Part shown: piece after piece, positions 55,690-63,325 of the stretch
Position numbering within the stretch: the stretch's first letter is position 1
How the letters are laid out: each line of letters opens with the position of its first letter
Source: Ralstonia sp. RRA
GTDB lineage: Bacteria; Pseudomonadota; Gammaproteobacteria; Burkholderiales; Burkholderiaceae
Direction of reading: 5' to 3'
DNA length: 64,000 nucleotides
NCBI RefSeq assembly: GCF_037023145.1
Contig: NZ_CP146091.1
Location: 1,364,001 to 1,428,000, forward strand
The notes under the pieces: model-generated
Databases searched by the model: none
The model's input: the letters and a program-made list of their open reading frames with translations, nothing else
What the model was told of the DNA's origin: nothing
Program-made: the position numbers and the translations under genes

Positions 55690-57237
55690 ATGAGTCCCAC
55701 ACCCCGTCTGCTGGCCGCTGTCGACATGGGCTCCAACAGCTTTCGGCTGATGATCGGCCGCGTCGACGAAACCGTTACTGCCAATGGCACCAGCAGCAGC
55801 CAGATCTTCCAGGTCGATGCCCTGCGCGAGCCGGTGCGTTTGGCCGCCGGGCTTACGCAAGATAAATACCTGGATCAACCCGCACGCCGTCGTGGCGTTG
55901 ATGCACTGCGCCGCTTTGGCGATCGCCTGCGCGATTTCTCGCCTGACCACGTGCGTGCGGTGGCCACCAACACGCTGCGCGTGGCCAAGAACGCGCAGGA
56001 GTTCTTGATCGAAGCGGAAGCTGCGCTCGGCTTCCCCATTGAAGTGATTGCGGGCCGTGAAGAGGCGCGCTTGATCTATCTCGGTGCATCGCACGATGCG
56101 CCTGCGTGCCAGGGCAACCGGCTGGTGGTCGACATCGGCGGCGGCTCCACCGAGTTCATCATCGGCAATGGCTACAAGCCCAAGCTGATGGAATCGCTCT
56201 ACATCGGCTGCGTCTCGCACAGCCGTCATTTCTTCCCGAACGGCAACGTGGATGAGTACGCGATGAAGCAGGCCGAGCTGGCCGCGCGTCGCGAAATCCA
56301 GATTCTCGTGCAGCAGTACCGCACGGCCGGCTGGAACCAGGCCGTGGGCTCGTCGGGTACGGCGCGCGCGCTGGCGGAGCTGATCGAGCTTAACGGCTTT
56401 AACGACAAGAGCGAGAAGGGCAGCGCCCATGGCATCACCCGCGAAGGGCTGGAGCGCCTCAAGCGTGCGGTGATCAAGTCGGAGAACACCAACCGCCTGA
56501 AGTTGAGCGGCCTGAAGTCGGACCGCATTCCGGTGCTGCCGGGCGGCCTGTCGATCATGCTCGGCGTGTTTGCCGAACTCGATATCGACCGCATGGACGT
56601 GACCGACGGTGCGCTGCGCCTGGGCGTGCTGTACGACCTGCTCGGCCGCAGCCACCACGAAGACATGCGCACGGTGACGATCGAGCAGTTCATGCGTCGC
56701 TATAACGTTGATCGCTCGCAGGCCCACCGCGTGCGTGACGCGGCGACGGCGCTGCTGTCGCAGTTTCCCGATCCGCCCGATGAGCGCCGTGAAGACAATC
56801 TCGCACTGCTCGGCTGGGCCGCAAACCTGCACGAGATTGGCATGAGCATCTCGCACAGTGGTTATCACAAGCACTCGGCCTACATTGCCAGCCATGCTGA
56901 TATGCCGGGCTTCTCCAAGACCGATCAGGCACGTCTGGCGACGCTGCTGCTGGGGCATGCGGGCAAGCTCGGCAAGCTGTCGGGCGGCGGTAAGTTCCTG
57001 GATTGGCGGATGCTGTTCAGCCTGCGTCTGGCCTTTGTGCTGTGCCGCCGGCGCGGTGCGATCCAGTTGCCGGGTCTGAAGGTGCGCCAGAGCGAGGGCG
57101 AACTCAACGAAGGCGGCTTTGAGGTGGAACTGCCGAAGGGTTGGATCGAGCAGAACCCGCTGGTCGAATACAGCCTCACGCAGGAAGCCGACGAGTGGCA
57201 GCGCATTGGCCGCCGCTACAAGGTGACTTACGTATAG
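55690..57237 (+). CDS. ppx: Exopolyphosphatase (Ppx/GppA family)
   Basis: 515 aa; releases phosphate from polyphosphate ends (and possibly acts on pppGpp). ASKHA-fold phosphate loops: LAAVDMGSNSFRLMIGRV and VVDIGGGSTEFIIGNG, with GREEARLIYLGASH and ALRLGVLYDLLGR further on. The C-terminal HD-type domain contains WAANLHEIGMSISHSGYHKH, HSAYIASHADMPGFSKTDQA. Start ATG 55690. It faces ppk1 across 130 bp, giving opposing synthesis and degradation enzymes a common control region. Confidence 0.95.
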   Translation: MSPTPRLLAAVDMGSNSFRLMIGRVDETVTANGTSSSQIFQVDALREPVRLAAGLTQDKYLDQPARRRGVDALRRFGDRLRDFSPDHVRAVATNTLRVAKNAQEFLIEAEAALGFPIEVIAGREEARLIYLGASHDAPACQGNRLVVDIGGGSTEFIIGNGYKPKLMESLYIGCVSHSRHFFPNGNVDEYAMKQAELAARREIQILVQQYRTAGWNQAVGSSGTARALAELIELNGFNDKSEKGSAHGITREGLERLKRAVIKSENTNRLKLSGLKSDRIPVLPGGLSIMLGVFAELDIDRMDVTDGALRLGVLYDLLGRSHHEDMRTVTIEQFMRRYNVDRSQAHRVRDAATALLSQFPDPPDERREDNLALLGWAANLHEIGMSISHSGYHKHSAYIASHADMPGFSKTDQARLATLLLGHAGKLGKLSGGGKFLDWRMLFSLRLAFVLCRRRGAIQLPGLKVRQSEGELNEGGFEVELPKGWIEQNPLVEYSLTQEADEWQRIGRRYKVTYV

Positions 57238-57276
57238 CCCATCAGTGTTTCGGTACCTTGCGGTACCGATCCAAAC

Positions 57277-57309
57277 AAAACGGCCCGGTCTTTCGAACCG
57301 GGCCGTTTT
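57277..57309. terminator. Intrinsic terminator (ppx and olsB-like gene)
   Basis: AAAACGGCCCGGT (57277-57289), loop of 7, ACCGGGCCGTTTT (57297-57309): perfect 13-bp pair between convergent genes. A smaller stem CGGTAC/GTACCG is at 57251-57268. Confidence 0.93.
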
Positions 57310-57328
57310 GCTTTGCTGCGGTGAGTGA

Positions 57329-58162
57329 TCAGCCGCGCAGGAAGTGGCGTGCGTAGCGCGGGTTGATGTCCGACAGGCGCAGCAGCGTGAGGAAGTCGGC
57401 AACATTGAAGTCAGGATCCCAGGCCGGTGCGCCGCAAATGCGAGCGCCAAGGCGCAGGTAGCCCTTGACCAGTGCAGGCGGATCGACTTCCAGGTTCTGG
57501 TTCAGCTCATCCACTGGCAGCGGCACGCGCGGGAAGGCGTGGTACTCGATCGGTGCCAGCGAACCGTCGTCGACGAAGCTGCGGTAGAGGCTTGCGGCAA
57601 AGTGGCCGCCGTCACCCATCGACACGCTGGCGCAGCCCAGCATCGATTCGAAGCCATAGCGCTGCATGTATTCACCCAGGCCGGCCCACAGCGCCATGAT
57701 GACGCTGCCCGAGCGGTAGTCGCGGTGCACGCATGAGCGGCCCAGTTCCACCATTTTCGGGCGCAGGTGCGTCAGGCGCACGAGGTCGAATTCGGATTCG
57801 GAGTACAGGCAACCGATCTGCTTGGCCGCGTCCGGGCGCAGCACGCGGTACGTGCCGACCACGCGCAGCGTCTTCTGGTCGCGCACGATCAGGTGATCGC
57901 ACACGGCATCGAACATGTCGACGTCGAGTTCTGCATGGGCCGAGGGAAGGCGGGCGCCCATTTCCTCGGCAAAGACCTTGTAGCGCAGGCGTTGCGCTTC
58001 GGTCACTTCATCCTGGTGGCGCGCCCACGAAACGGCCAGAACAGGCTTGTCACGCGCCGGAACAGCGTCGGGTGAGCGAGGAAGGCCCCTCCGTGCGTTG
58101 CCTAGATTCAGGCTCGGCAGTGCGTCAATCAAAGGCTGGGTGGGCGTCGGCAGGTCTCGCAT
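57329..58162 (-). CDS. GNAT-type N-acyltransferase (OlsB-like)
   Basis: 277 aa of the Acetyltransf_5 family, which includes ornithine N-acyltransferase OlsB and N-acyl amino acid synthases. Core motifs: LAVSWARHQDEVTEAQRLRY, YKVFAEEMGA, VVGTYRVLRPDAAKQIG, ELGRSCVHRDYRSGSVIMAL and ARICGAPAWDPDFNVADFLT. Such enzymes use acyl-ACP to make the lyso-ornithine lipid. OlsA is not adjacent, so it may make another N-acyl amino acid; the assignment is family-level. Start at ATG 58162. Ornithine lipids replace phospholipids in phosphate starvation, which fits the nearby pho genes. Confidence 0.75.
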   Translation of the reverse strand: MRDLPTPTQPLIDALPSLNLGNARRGLPRSPDAVPARDKPVLAVSWARHQDEVTEAQRLRYKVFAEEMGARLPSAHAELDVDMFDAVCDHLIVRDQKTLRVVGTYRVLRPDAAKQIGCLYSESEFDLVRLTHLRPKMVELGRSCVHRDYRSGSVIMALWAGLGEYMQRYGFESMLGCASVSMGDGGHFAASLYRSFVDDGSLAPIEYHAFPRVPLPVDELNQNLEVDPPALVKGYLRLGARICGAPAWDPDFNVADFLTLLRLSDINPRYARHFLRG

Positions 58163-58290
58163 TCGTGCATCCCCAAGGGTGGATTTCGGGGCGATTCTAG
58201 AGACGCTGCATGACAGATCGGCGACAAAAGCAAGTCATTCGTGACTATTGCGTGAATTTTGCGTGGCGTTGTTGTGACAACGATGACGTG

Positions 58291-58764
58291 TCACACAAGA
58301 TCCGGGTTGACCACGGCGCGTAGCACGGTCTGCGCTTCGTCTTCGCGCATGCGGCGGCAGAGCCACCACACGGCGGCTTTCTTCACGCTCCACTCCATCT
58401 CAACGCCCGCAATCAGCAGGCTGGCCAGGCGGCCGAGCCACGGCTGATGGCCGACCAGCAGCAGGTTGGTGCTCGAAGGCCAGTCGATGGCCGCGAGGAT
58501 GGCACTGACGTCTGCTCCCGGGGCGATATCGGGCAGTGTCTGGAAATGCTCGGTGAGGGCGCGCGCAGTCTGCTGTGTACGCACGGCGGGACTGACCAGC
58601 ACGCGCGTGTCCTCTGGCAGGCGGGGGCGTAGCCACGCGGCCATCTTCTCGGCCTGCTTTTCGCCACGTTTGGTCAGTTCACGTTGGAGATCGGTGCTGC
58701 GCTGGATGCGCAATGATGCGGCCACGTCTTCGGCTTCAGCGTGGCGCCACAGGATGAGGTTCAT
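58291..58764 (-). CDS. sixA: Phosphohistidine phosphatase SixA
   Basis: 157-aa histidine phosphatase. RHG-equivalent motif ILWRHAEAEDVAAS starts the protein; the second part has LVSPAVRTQQTARALTEHF and the distal His in LLVGHQPWLGRLASLL. SixA dephosphorylates HPt-type domains of phosphorelays or PTS-Ntr NPr. Start at ATG 58764. Adjacent to the ppx/ppk region, an arrangement I recall in Burkholderiales. Confidence 0.9.
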   Translation of the reverse strand: MNLILWRHAEAEDVAASLRIQRSTDLQRELTKRGEKQAEKMAAWLRPRLPEDTRVLVSPAVRTQQTARALTEHFQTLPDIAPGADVSAILAAIDWPSSTNLLLVGHQPWLGRLASLLIAGVEMEWSVKKAAVWWLCRRMREDEAQTVLRAVVNPDLV

Positions 58765-58841
58765 GGGGCAGTTCTGCGGGTGGTGCGAGATGGTGCTGAT
58801 GCTGCGTTTATAGCACTACCGCGTGACACCATCTGCCGCCC

Positions 58842-58882
58842 AAACAAAAACGGCTCACGTGATGAACGTAAGCCGTTTTTGT
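58842..58882 (-). terminator. Intrinsic terminator of tRNA-Pro
   Basis: CAAAAACGGCT (58845-58855) and AGCCGTTTTTG (58871-58881) form an 11-bp pair, with an inner ACGT/ACGT extension. On the minus strand it follows the tRNA 3-prime end by 15 bp and ends in a T run. Confidence 0.88.
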
Positions 58883-58896
58883 TGACTGCCAAATTC

Positions 58897-58973
58897 TGGT
58901 CGGAGCGGAGAGATTCGAACTCCCGACCCACTGGTCCCAAACCAGTTGCGCTACCAGGCTGCGCTACGCTCCG
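58897..58973 (-). tRNA. tRNA-Pro (anticodon TGG)
   Basis: 77 nt with encoded CCA. Acceptor CGGAGCG (minus 5-prime end at 58973) pairs with CGCTCCG; the anticodon arm is ACTGG, loop TTTGGGA, CCAGT, giving TGG for CCN proline codons; the T arm has GTTCGAATC. Closely resembles the E. coli tRNA-Pro(UGG) sequence. Confidence 0.97.
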
Positions 58974-58982
58974 AAGCCGGCG

Positions 58983-59012
58983 ATTGTACCGCTTTTGCAA
59001 CGAGCTGGTCAA
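58983..59012 (-). promoter_or_regulatory. Promoter of tRNA-Pro
   Basis: On the minus strand TTGACC (59012-59007), 18 bases, TACAAT (58988-58983), the -10 ending 10 bp before the tRNA. The -35 lies over the last codons of the tauE-like gene. Confidence 0.7.
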
Positions 59013-59830
59013 ATCAGAGTTCGGACGATCAATCCAAGCGCGACCACACCGGCAAATGCCGCAAATCCCTGCTGCAGTGCCGGCCCCGCCAGATGCTGGG
59101 CAAAGCGGCGCCCGGCCAGCATGCCGGTCAGCGCGCCCGCCGCAAACGGCAGCGCGATATGCCAGTCGACATGGCCGCCAATGGCCGAAGCCACCACGCC
59201 GGCGGTCGACACCAACGCAATCACCGCCAGCGACGTGGCGACGATCGTCTGCATGGGCAGGTCAGTCGCACGGCGCAGGGCCGGCACGATGACGAAGCCA
59301 CCGCCGACGCCCAGCAGCCCAGACAGGAAACCTGCGCCCACGCCCGAGGCAGCCAGCGCCCGCGCACACGGCAGCGTCCAGACCAGTTTGGCTGTTGTGG
59401 TGTCGAGGTGGCAGGGCGGTGCTGCGCGCCGTGGTGCGTCTGACGCGGGCGTCACGGCGCGGGCTTGGCGGAACATGCGCACCGCCACGTAGGCGAGCAC
59501 GACGGCAAACAGCAGCGTCAACGGTGCATTCGGCACACGATGCGCCACCCAGATGCCGAATGGCGACACCACCACGCCGCACAGTGCCATCAGGCCCGCG
59601 GCCTTGTAGCGGACCTTGCCTTCACGCAGGCCGAGCATCGCACCCAGCCCCGCCGACAGGCCCACCGCCAGCAGCGCGATCGGCGCAGCCTCCGGCACCG
59701 ACAAATGCAGCCCAAAGATCAGCAGCGGCACCGCGACGATGGCACCACCCGCACCCGTGAGCGCCAGGATGAGCCCAACCACCGAACCCAGCCCCGCGCT
59801 GATGATCCAGCCAGTTTCTACCGGAGACAT
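59009..59830 (-). CDS. TauE/SafE family sulfite/sulfur-anion exporter
   Basis: Membrane protein of 273 aa with about eight hydrophobic segments. N-terminal SAGLGSVVGLILALTGAGGA is the family signature, repeated later as GVGAGFLSGLLGVGGGFVIV, a typical internal duplication. It is thought to export sulfite or other sulfonates. The start is ATG 59830 (MSPVETGWIISAG); the frame upstream to 59929 has no features. It lies 2 bp after the SQR stop, so it is the last gene of the BigR-controlled unit. Likely disposes of sulfite made from persulfide. Confidence 0.9.
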   Translation of the reverse strand: MSPVETGWIISAGLGSVVGLILALTGAGGAIVAVPLLIFGLHLSVPEAAPIALLAVGLSAGLGAMLGLREGKVRYKAAGLMALCGVVVSPFGIWVAHRVPNAPLTLLFAVVLAYVAVRMFRQARAVTPASDAPRRAAPPCHLDTTTAKLVWTLPCARALAASGVGAGFLSGLLGVGGGFVIVPALRRATDLPMQTIVATSLAVIALVSTAGVVASAIGGHVDWHIALPFAAGALTGMLAGRRFAQHLAGPALQQGFAAFAGVVALGLIVRTLI

Positions 59831-59832
59831 GC

Positions 59833-61098
59833 TTAGCGTCCTGCTGGCGTGGTCGGCCGTGCCAGCCATTCGCGGCCCTTGAGCAGCGCATTCCAGTACA
59901 GCCAGGGCAGCAGCGTCTTCTTGAGCCACCAGGCGGACTTGCGCGCCACCGTCGGCATTAGCGGGAACGTTGGCAGTAGCTTGCCGCCGTAGCCGAACTC
60001 GGCCAGTACGACCTTGCCGCGCTCAACGGTGAGCGGGCAAGCGCCGTAGCCGTCGTAGCGCGTGGGCAATGGCTGGCCTTCGCGATGGGCGAGCAGGTTC
60101 TCCGCAACAACGACGATCTGCTTGCGTGCCGCGGCTGCCGTCTTGGCGTTGGGCGTGGAGCTGGCGTCGCCAAGCGAGAACACATCGGCATGGCGCACGT
60201 GCTGCAGCGTAGCGGGGTCGACCTCGCACCAGCCGGCGGCGTCGCCCAGGCCGCTTTCGGCAATGAAGGCGGGTGGCACCTGCGGCGGCACCACGTGCAG
60301 CATGTCGAACGGCTTGGCGGAGCGGACGACTTCGCCGGCGGCATTCTTGTGCTCGAACCAGGCCATGCGTGCGGGGCCGTCGACTGCCACCAGTGTGGAG
60401 CCGAATGCCAGCTTGGCGCGATAGCGCTCCACGTAACGCATCAGCGGCGGCACGAAGGCCTCGACGCCGAACAGCGCTGCCCCGGCAAGGTTGAACTCTA
60501 CGTTGACGCGATCGAGTACACCTGTGCGCTGCCAGTGGTCGCACGCAAGGTACATCGCCTTTTGCGGCGCCCCAGCGCATTTGATCGGCATGGCCGGTTG
60601 CGTGAACAGCGCACGGCCCGAGCGCAGGCTGCGCACCAAGGACCACGTGTACGGTGCCAAATCGAACCTATAGTTGGACGTAACGCCGTTCTGGCCGAGC
60701 GACGCTTCCAGGCCTTCGATGCGCTCCCACGCGAGGCGCAACCCCGGACAGACGATCAACTGGCGGTAGGCCAGTGTCTGGCCGTTGTCGAGGTGCACGC
60801 GGTGCGCATCGGCATCAACGCGCGTAGCTGCTGCGCGAATCCGCGGCACGCCGGCTGGGAGCAGTGAATCGGTCTGCCGTGCCGTGGCCTTGGCGTCGAA
60901 TGCGCCGCCACCCACCAGCGTCCATGCCGGCTGGTAGTAGTGCACGTCAGACGGCTCGACGATGGTGATGCCGAGCTGCGGGCGACGTCGGCGCAGGCTG
61001 GCTGCCACGCCAATGCCGGCAGCACCGCCGCCAAGGATGAGCACATCACAGTCGACGGCAGGCGTGGACGCGGGCAGGGAAGGGGATTCGGTATGCAT
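59833..61098 (-). CDS. sqr: Sulfide:quinone oxidoreductase-like flavoprotein
   Basis: 421 aa pyridine-nucleotide-disulfide-type FAD enzyme. FAD motif CDVLILGGGAAGIGVAASLR, second region VDADAHRVHLDNGQTLAYRQ, third FAD motif ADVFSLGDASSTPNAKTAAA. Two redox Cys candidates are in PIKCAGAPQKAMYLACDHW and YGACPLTVERG, the pattern of SQR type II (SQOR-like), and the C-terminal amphipathic helices RKSAWWLKKTLLPWLYW are membrane-associating. Oxidises sulfide to persulfide and passes electrons to quinone. Start ATG 61098, 93 bp after the regulator gene; operon with the TauE gene. Confidence 0.9.
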   Translation of the reverse strand: MHTESPSLPASTPAVDCDVLILGGGAAGIGVAASLRRRRPQLGITIVEPSDVHYYQPAWTLVGGGAFDAKATARQTDSLLPAGVPRIRAAATRVDADAHRVHLDNGQTLAYRQLIVCPGLRLAWERIEGLEASLGQNGVTSNYRFDLAPYTWSLVRSLRSGRALFTQPAMPIKCAGAPQKAMYLACDHWQRTGVLDRVNVEFNLAGAALFGVEAFVPPLMRYVERYRAKLAFGSTLVAVDGPARMAWFEHKNAAGEVVRSAKPFDMLHVVPPQVPPAFIAESGLGDAAGWCEVDPATLQHVRHADVFSLGDASSTPNAKTAAAARKQIVVVAENLLAHREGQPLPTRYDGYGACPLTVERGKVVLAEFGYGGKLLPTFPLMPTVARKSAWWLKKTLLPWLYWNALLKGREWLARPTTPAGR

Positions 61099-61191
61099 GC
61101 AAATTCAGTTGGGGCTGCCGGGCAAACCGGCCAGTGCTTCGATGAGGGGCACGGCGTTGACGTATCGCAAGCCGCTGCCAAGCAAGACGAC

Positions 61192-61569
61192 CTATCTGAC
61201 GCTCTTCAGAACTTTGCCGCAGTACAGCGCAGACAGCGTCTGCATGATCTGGATGACCTCGAAGCTGGCCAGCCGGTAGTAGATGTACTTGCCTTCGCGG
61301 CGTGTGCTGACGAGGCCCTCGTCGCGCAGCACGCCCAACTGTTGCGACAGGCTGGGCTGGTGCAGACCGACCAGCGCTTCCAGCTCGCCAACATTGCGTT
61401 CGCCCTGCGTGAGCTGGCAGAGCAGCAGCAGGCGGTCTTCATGCGCCATGGCCTTGAGTACCGCGCATGCCTGGGAAGCAGAGTCGCGCAGCATGGAGAT
61501 GGCCGCTTCGGGAAGCGGCACAACGTCGGTCGGGTCGGTCGTCGGGTCAGTCATCGGGGCGCGGTGCAT
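61192..61569 (-). CDS. bigR: ArsR-family persulfide/sulfide-responsive repressor (BigR/SqrR-like)
   Basis: 125 aa. The winged HTH is LKAMAHEDRLLLLCQLTQGE, LEALVGLHQPSLSQQLGVLR, DEGLVSTRREGKYIYYRLAS. Cysteines C51 (in LLLLCQLT) and C117 (in ALYCGKV) are 66 residues apart, the same spacing as the redox pair of BigR (C42/C108) and SqrR (C41/C107); a third Cys is at 35. The zinc/arsenic ligand set of ArsR is absent. Start could be ATG 61569 or 61554 (MTDPTTDP), neither with a clear Shine-Dalgarno. It is divergent from the blh-like gene and should repress both sides. Confidence 0.85.
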   Translation of the reverse strand: MHRAPMTDPTTDPTDVVPLPEAAISMLRDSASQACAVLKAMAHEDRLLLLCQLTQGERNVGELEALVGLHQPSLSQQLGVLRDEGLVSTRREGKYIYYRLASFEVIQIMQTLSALYCGKVLKSVR

Positions 61570-61609
61570 GTTGTTCTGCCGGTCGCTCGGTTCGGCGCTA
61601 TTGGCAGAC

Positions 61610-61641
61610 AGAATATCTGGCGATATTCTATAAAAATATAG
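61610..61641. promoter_or_regulatory. Overlapping palindromic operators (BigR-type)
   Basis: AGAATATC (61610-61617), TGGC, GATATTCT (61622-61629) is a perfect 8-bp inverted repeat. It overlaps by two bases a second one, CTATA (61628-61632), AAAA, TATAG (61637-61641). AT-rich against the GC-rich context and centred in the divergent gap between the ArsR-type gene and the MBL gene, 22 bp upstream of the latter ATG. BigR sites known elsewhere are similarly AT-rich dyads with GAATAT/ATATTC. Confidence 0.75.
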
Positions 61642-61662
61642 ATTGTTTGCGGAAGCCCCATC

Positions 61663-62523
61663 ATGCAAGCCCAGATCGAACCGTTTTTTGATGTCGACAC
61701 GTGCACCATGACCTACGTGGTCCACGCCGGGCCCGGTACGCCGTGCGCTGTGATCGACTCGGTACTTGATTACGACCCGAAATCCGGTCGCACGCGCACG
61801 CTGTCTGCCGACCGCGTGGCGGCCTTCATCGAAGCGCACGGGTTGCGCGTCGAATGGCTGCTGGAGACGCACGCCCATGCCGATCACCTGTCGGCTGCAC
61901 CGTACCTGCGGAGCCGCTTTGGCGGACGCATCGCCATCGGCGAGCGCATTCGCGTGGTGCAGGGCGTGTTCAAGCCGATCTTCAACCTGGAGCCGTCATT
62001 CCAGCTCGACGGTTCGCAGTTTGATCATCTGTTCGCGCCGGATGAGATTTTCCACATTGGTGAACTGGAAGCGAAGGCGCTGGCCGTGCCGGGCCATACG
62101 CCGGCGGATATGGCCTATCAGGTGGGAGATGCCGTGTTCGTTGGTGACACGCTCTTCATGCCCGACGTGGGCACAGCGCGCTGCGATTTCCCCGGCGGTG
62201 ATGCGGGCACGCTGTACCGGTCGATTCGCCGTCTGCTCGACTTGCCGACCGACACGCGGCTCTACATGTGCCATGACTACCCGCCCGCAGGCCGTGAGGC
62301 CACCTGCCATACCACCGTGGCAGAACAGCGCCGCGCCAACATCCACGTGCGTGATGGCGTGACACAGGATGATTTCGTGCAGATGCGCACCAAGCGCGAC
62401 GCCACGCTGGGCATGCCCACGCTGATGCTGCCGTCCATCCAGGTCAACATCCGCGCGGGCGCGCTGCCGCCGGCTGAACACAATGGCGTGCGGTATCTGA
62501 AGATTCCGCTCAACGCGCTGTAG
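61663..62523 (+). CDS. blh: MBL-fold persulfide dioxygenase-like hydrolase (Blh/ETHE1-like)
   Basis: 286 aa. Metal ligands: LLETHAHADHLSAAP (H70, H72, with D74-H75), H145 in AVPGHTPADM, D162 in VGDTLFMP, and H204 in LYMCHDYPP. This is the Blh/ETHE1 layout, where a single Fe(II) oxidises glutathione persulfide to sulfite and GSH. Start ATG 61663 with GGAAG upstream. Divergent from bigR and its SQR-TauE unit, completing an H2S pathway: sulfide to persulfide (SQR), persulfide to sulfite (this enzyme), sulfite out (TauE). Confidence 0.9.
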   Translation: MQAQIEPFFDVDTCTMTYVVHAGPGTPCAVIDSVLDYDPKSGRTRTLSADRVAAFIEAHGLRVEWLLETHAHADHLSAAPYLRSRFGGRIAIGERIRVVQGVFKPIFNLEPSFQLDGSQFDHLFAPDEIFHIGELEAKALAVPGHTPADMAYQVGDAVFVGDTLFMPDVGTARCDFPGGDAGTLYRSIRRLLDLPTDTRLYMCHDYPPAGREATCHTTVAEQRRANIHVRDGVTQDDFVQMRTKRDATLGMPTLMLPSIQVNIRAGALPPAEHNGVRYLKIPLNAL

Positions 62524-62546
62524 TTCGTGCGGCAGGCCGCAATAGA

Positions 62547-62582
62547 AAAACGCCCTTCGAAGTTGACCTCGAAGGGCGTTTT
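62547..62582. terminator. Intrinsic terminator of the blh-like gene
   Basis: AAAACGCCCTTCGA (62547-62560), 8-base loop, TCGAAGGGCGTTTT (62569-62582): perfect 14-bp pair with flanking A and T runs, 24 bp after the stop. Confidence 0.93.
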
Positions 62583-62746
62583 GCTTTGCGACGCTTGGCC
62601 GTCCATCGCGTTGCGCGGGTTGCCGTCATCTGGATTTCGACAACTCGTGTGAGTCTGGCCAACGCAGCCACAGCGAGGATGGTCCTGGCTGGCGCTTCTG
62701 CGCGACAATCTCGCCATCTGCCGACCTCAGCAGCAAGGAGCCCGCC

Positions 62747-63325
62747 ATGTCCATCCTGATATTGGGTTTGCTGATCTTCCTGAGCGTGCATTCCGTTCGC
62801 ATTGTTGCGGAGGGATGGCGCAAGGTGCGGATTGCCCGGATGGGTGAGAAGGGCTGGAAAGGTGCGTACTCCATCGCCTCCATCGTCGGACTGGCGCTGG
62901 TCATCTGGGGATACGGTATCGCGCGGCATGCGCCGCTCGTGCTGTGGACTCGGCCAGCGTGGGCGCCCCATCTCGCGGGCTTGCTGACACTGGCGGCGTT
63001 CATCCTCTTTGCGGCGGCGTACGTTCCGGGTAATCACTTCAAGGCTTGGGTCCGGCATCCGCAGGCGCTTAGCGTGGTGCTATGGGCGCTGGCGCATTTG
63101 CTGGCAAATGGCACGTTGCATGCGGTCGTGTTGTTTGGCGCTTTCCTTATCTGGGCGCTGGTCGATTTCGCGGCCGCGCGTCAGCGGGATCGCGTGGAAG
63201 GCGTGGTTTATCCCGACGGAGTGCTTGCACGCGATGCGATTCTCGTTGTGATTGGTGTTGTCGCCTGGGGCGCGTTTGCGTTTTATCTCCACGCACGCTG
63301 GATTGGCGTGAACCCGATGGGGTAG
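62747..63325 (+). CDS. NnrU family membrane protein
   Basis: 192 aa with five to six hydrophobic segments. The N-terminal ILILGLLIFLSVHSVRIVAE has the conserved His and Arg of the NnrU domain, followed by YSIASIVGLALVIWGYGIAR, VGN-like AAYVPGNHFKAWVRHPQ, and ALAHLLANGTLHAVVLFGAF. The family is linked to nitrite/nitric-oxide reduction in some denitrifiers and to carotenoid enzymes (Z-ISO) in plants; no such genes are nearby. The conserved HPQ and A-H-L-L-A-N-G motifs suggest a heme-binding membrane protein. Start ATG 62747. Confidence 0.85.
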   Translation: MSILILGLLIFLSVHSVRIVAEGWRKVRIARMGEKGWKGAYSIASIVGLALVIWGYGIARHAPLVLWTRPAWAPHLAGLLTLAAFILFAAAYVPGNHFKAWVRHPQALSVVLWALAHLLANGTLHAVVLFGAFLIWALVDFAAARQRDRVEGVVYPDGVLARDAILVVIGVVAWGAFAFYLHARWIGVNPMG

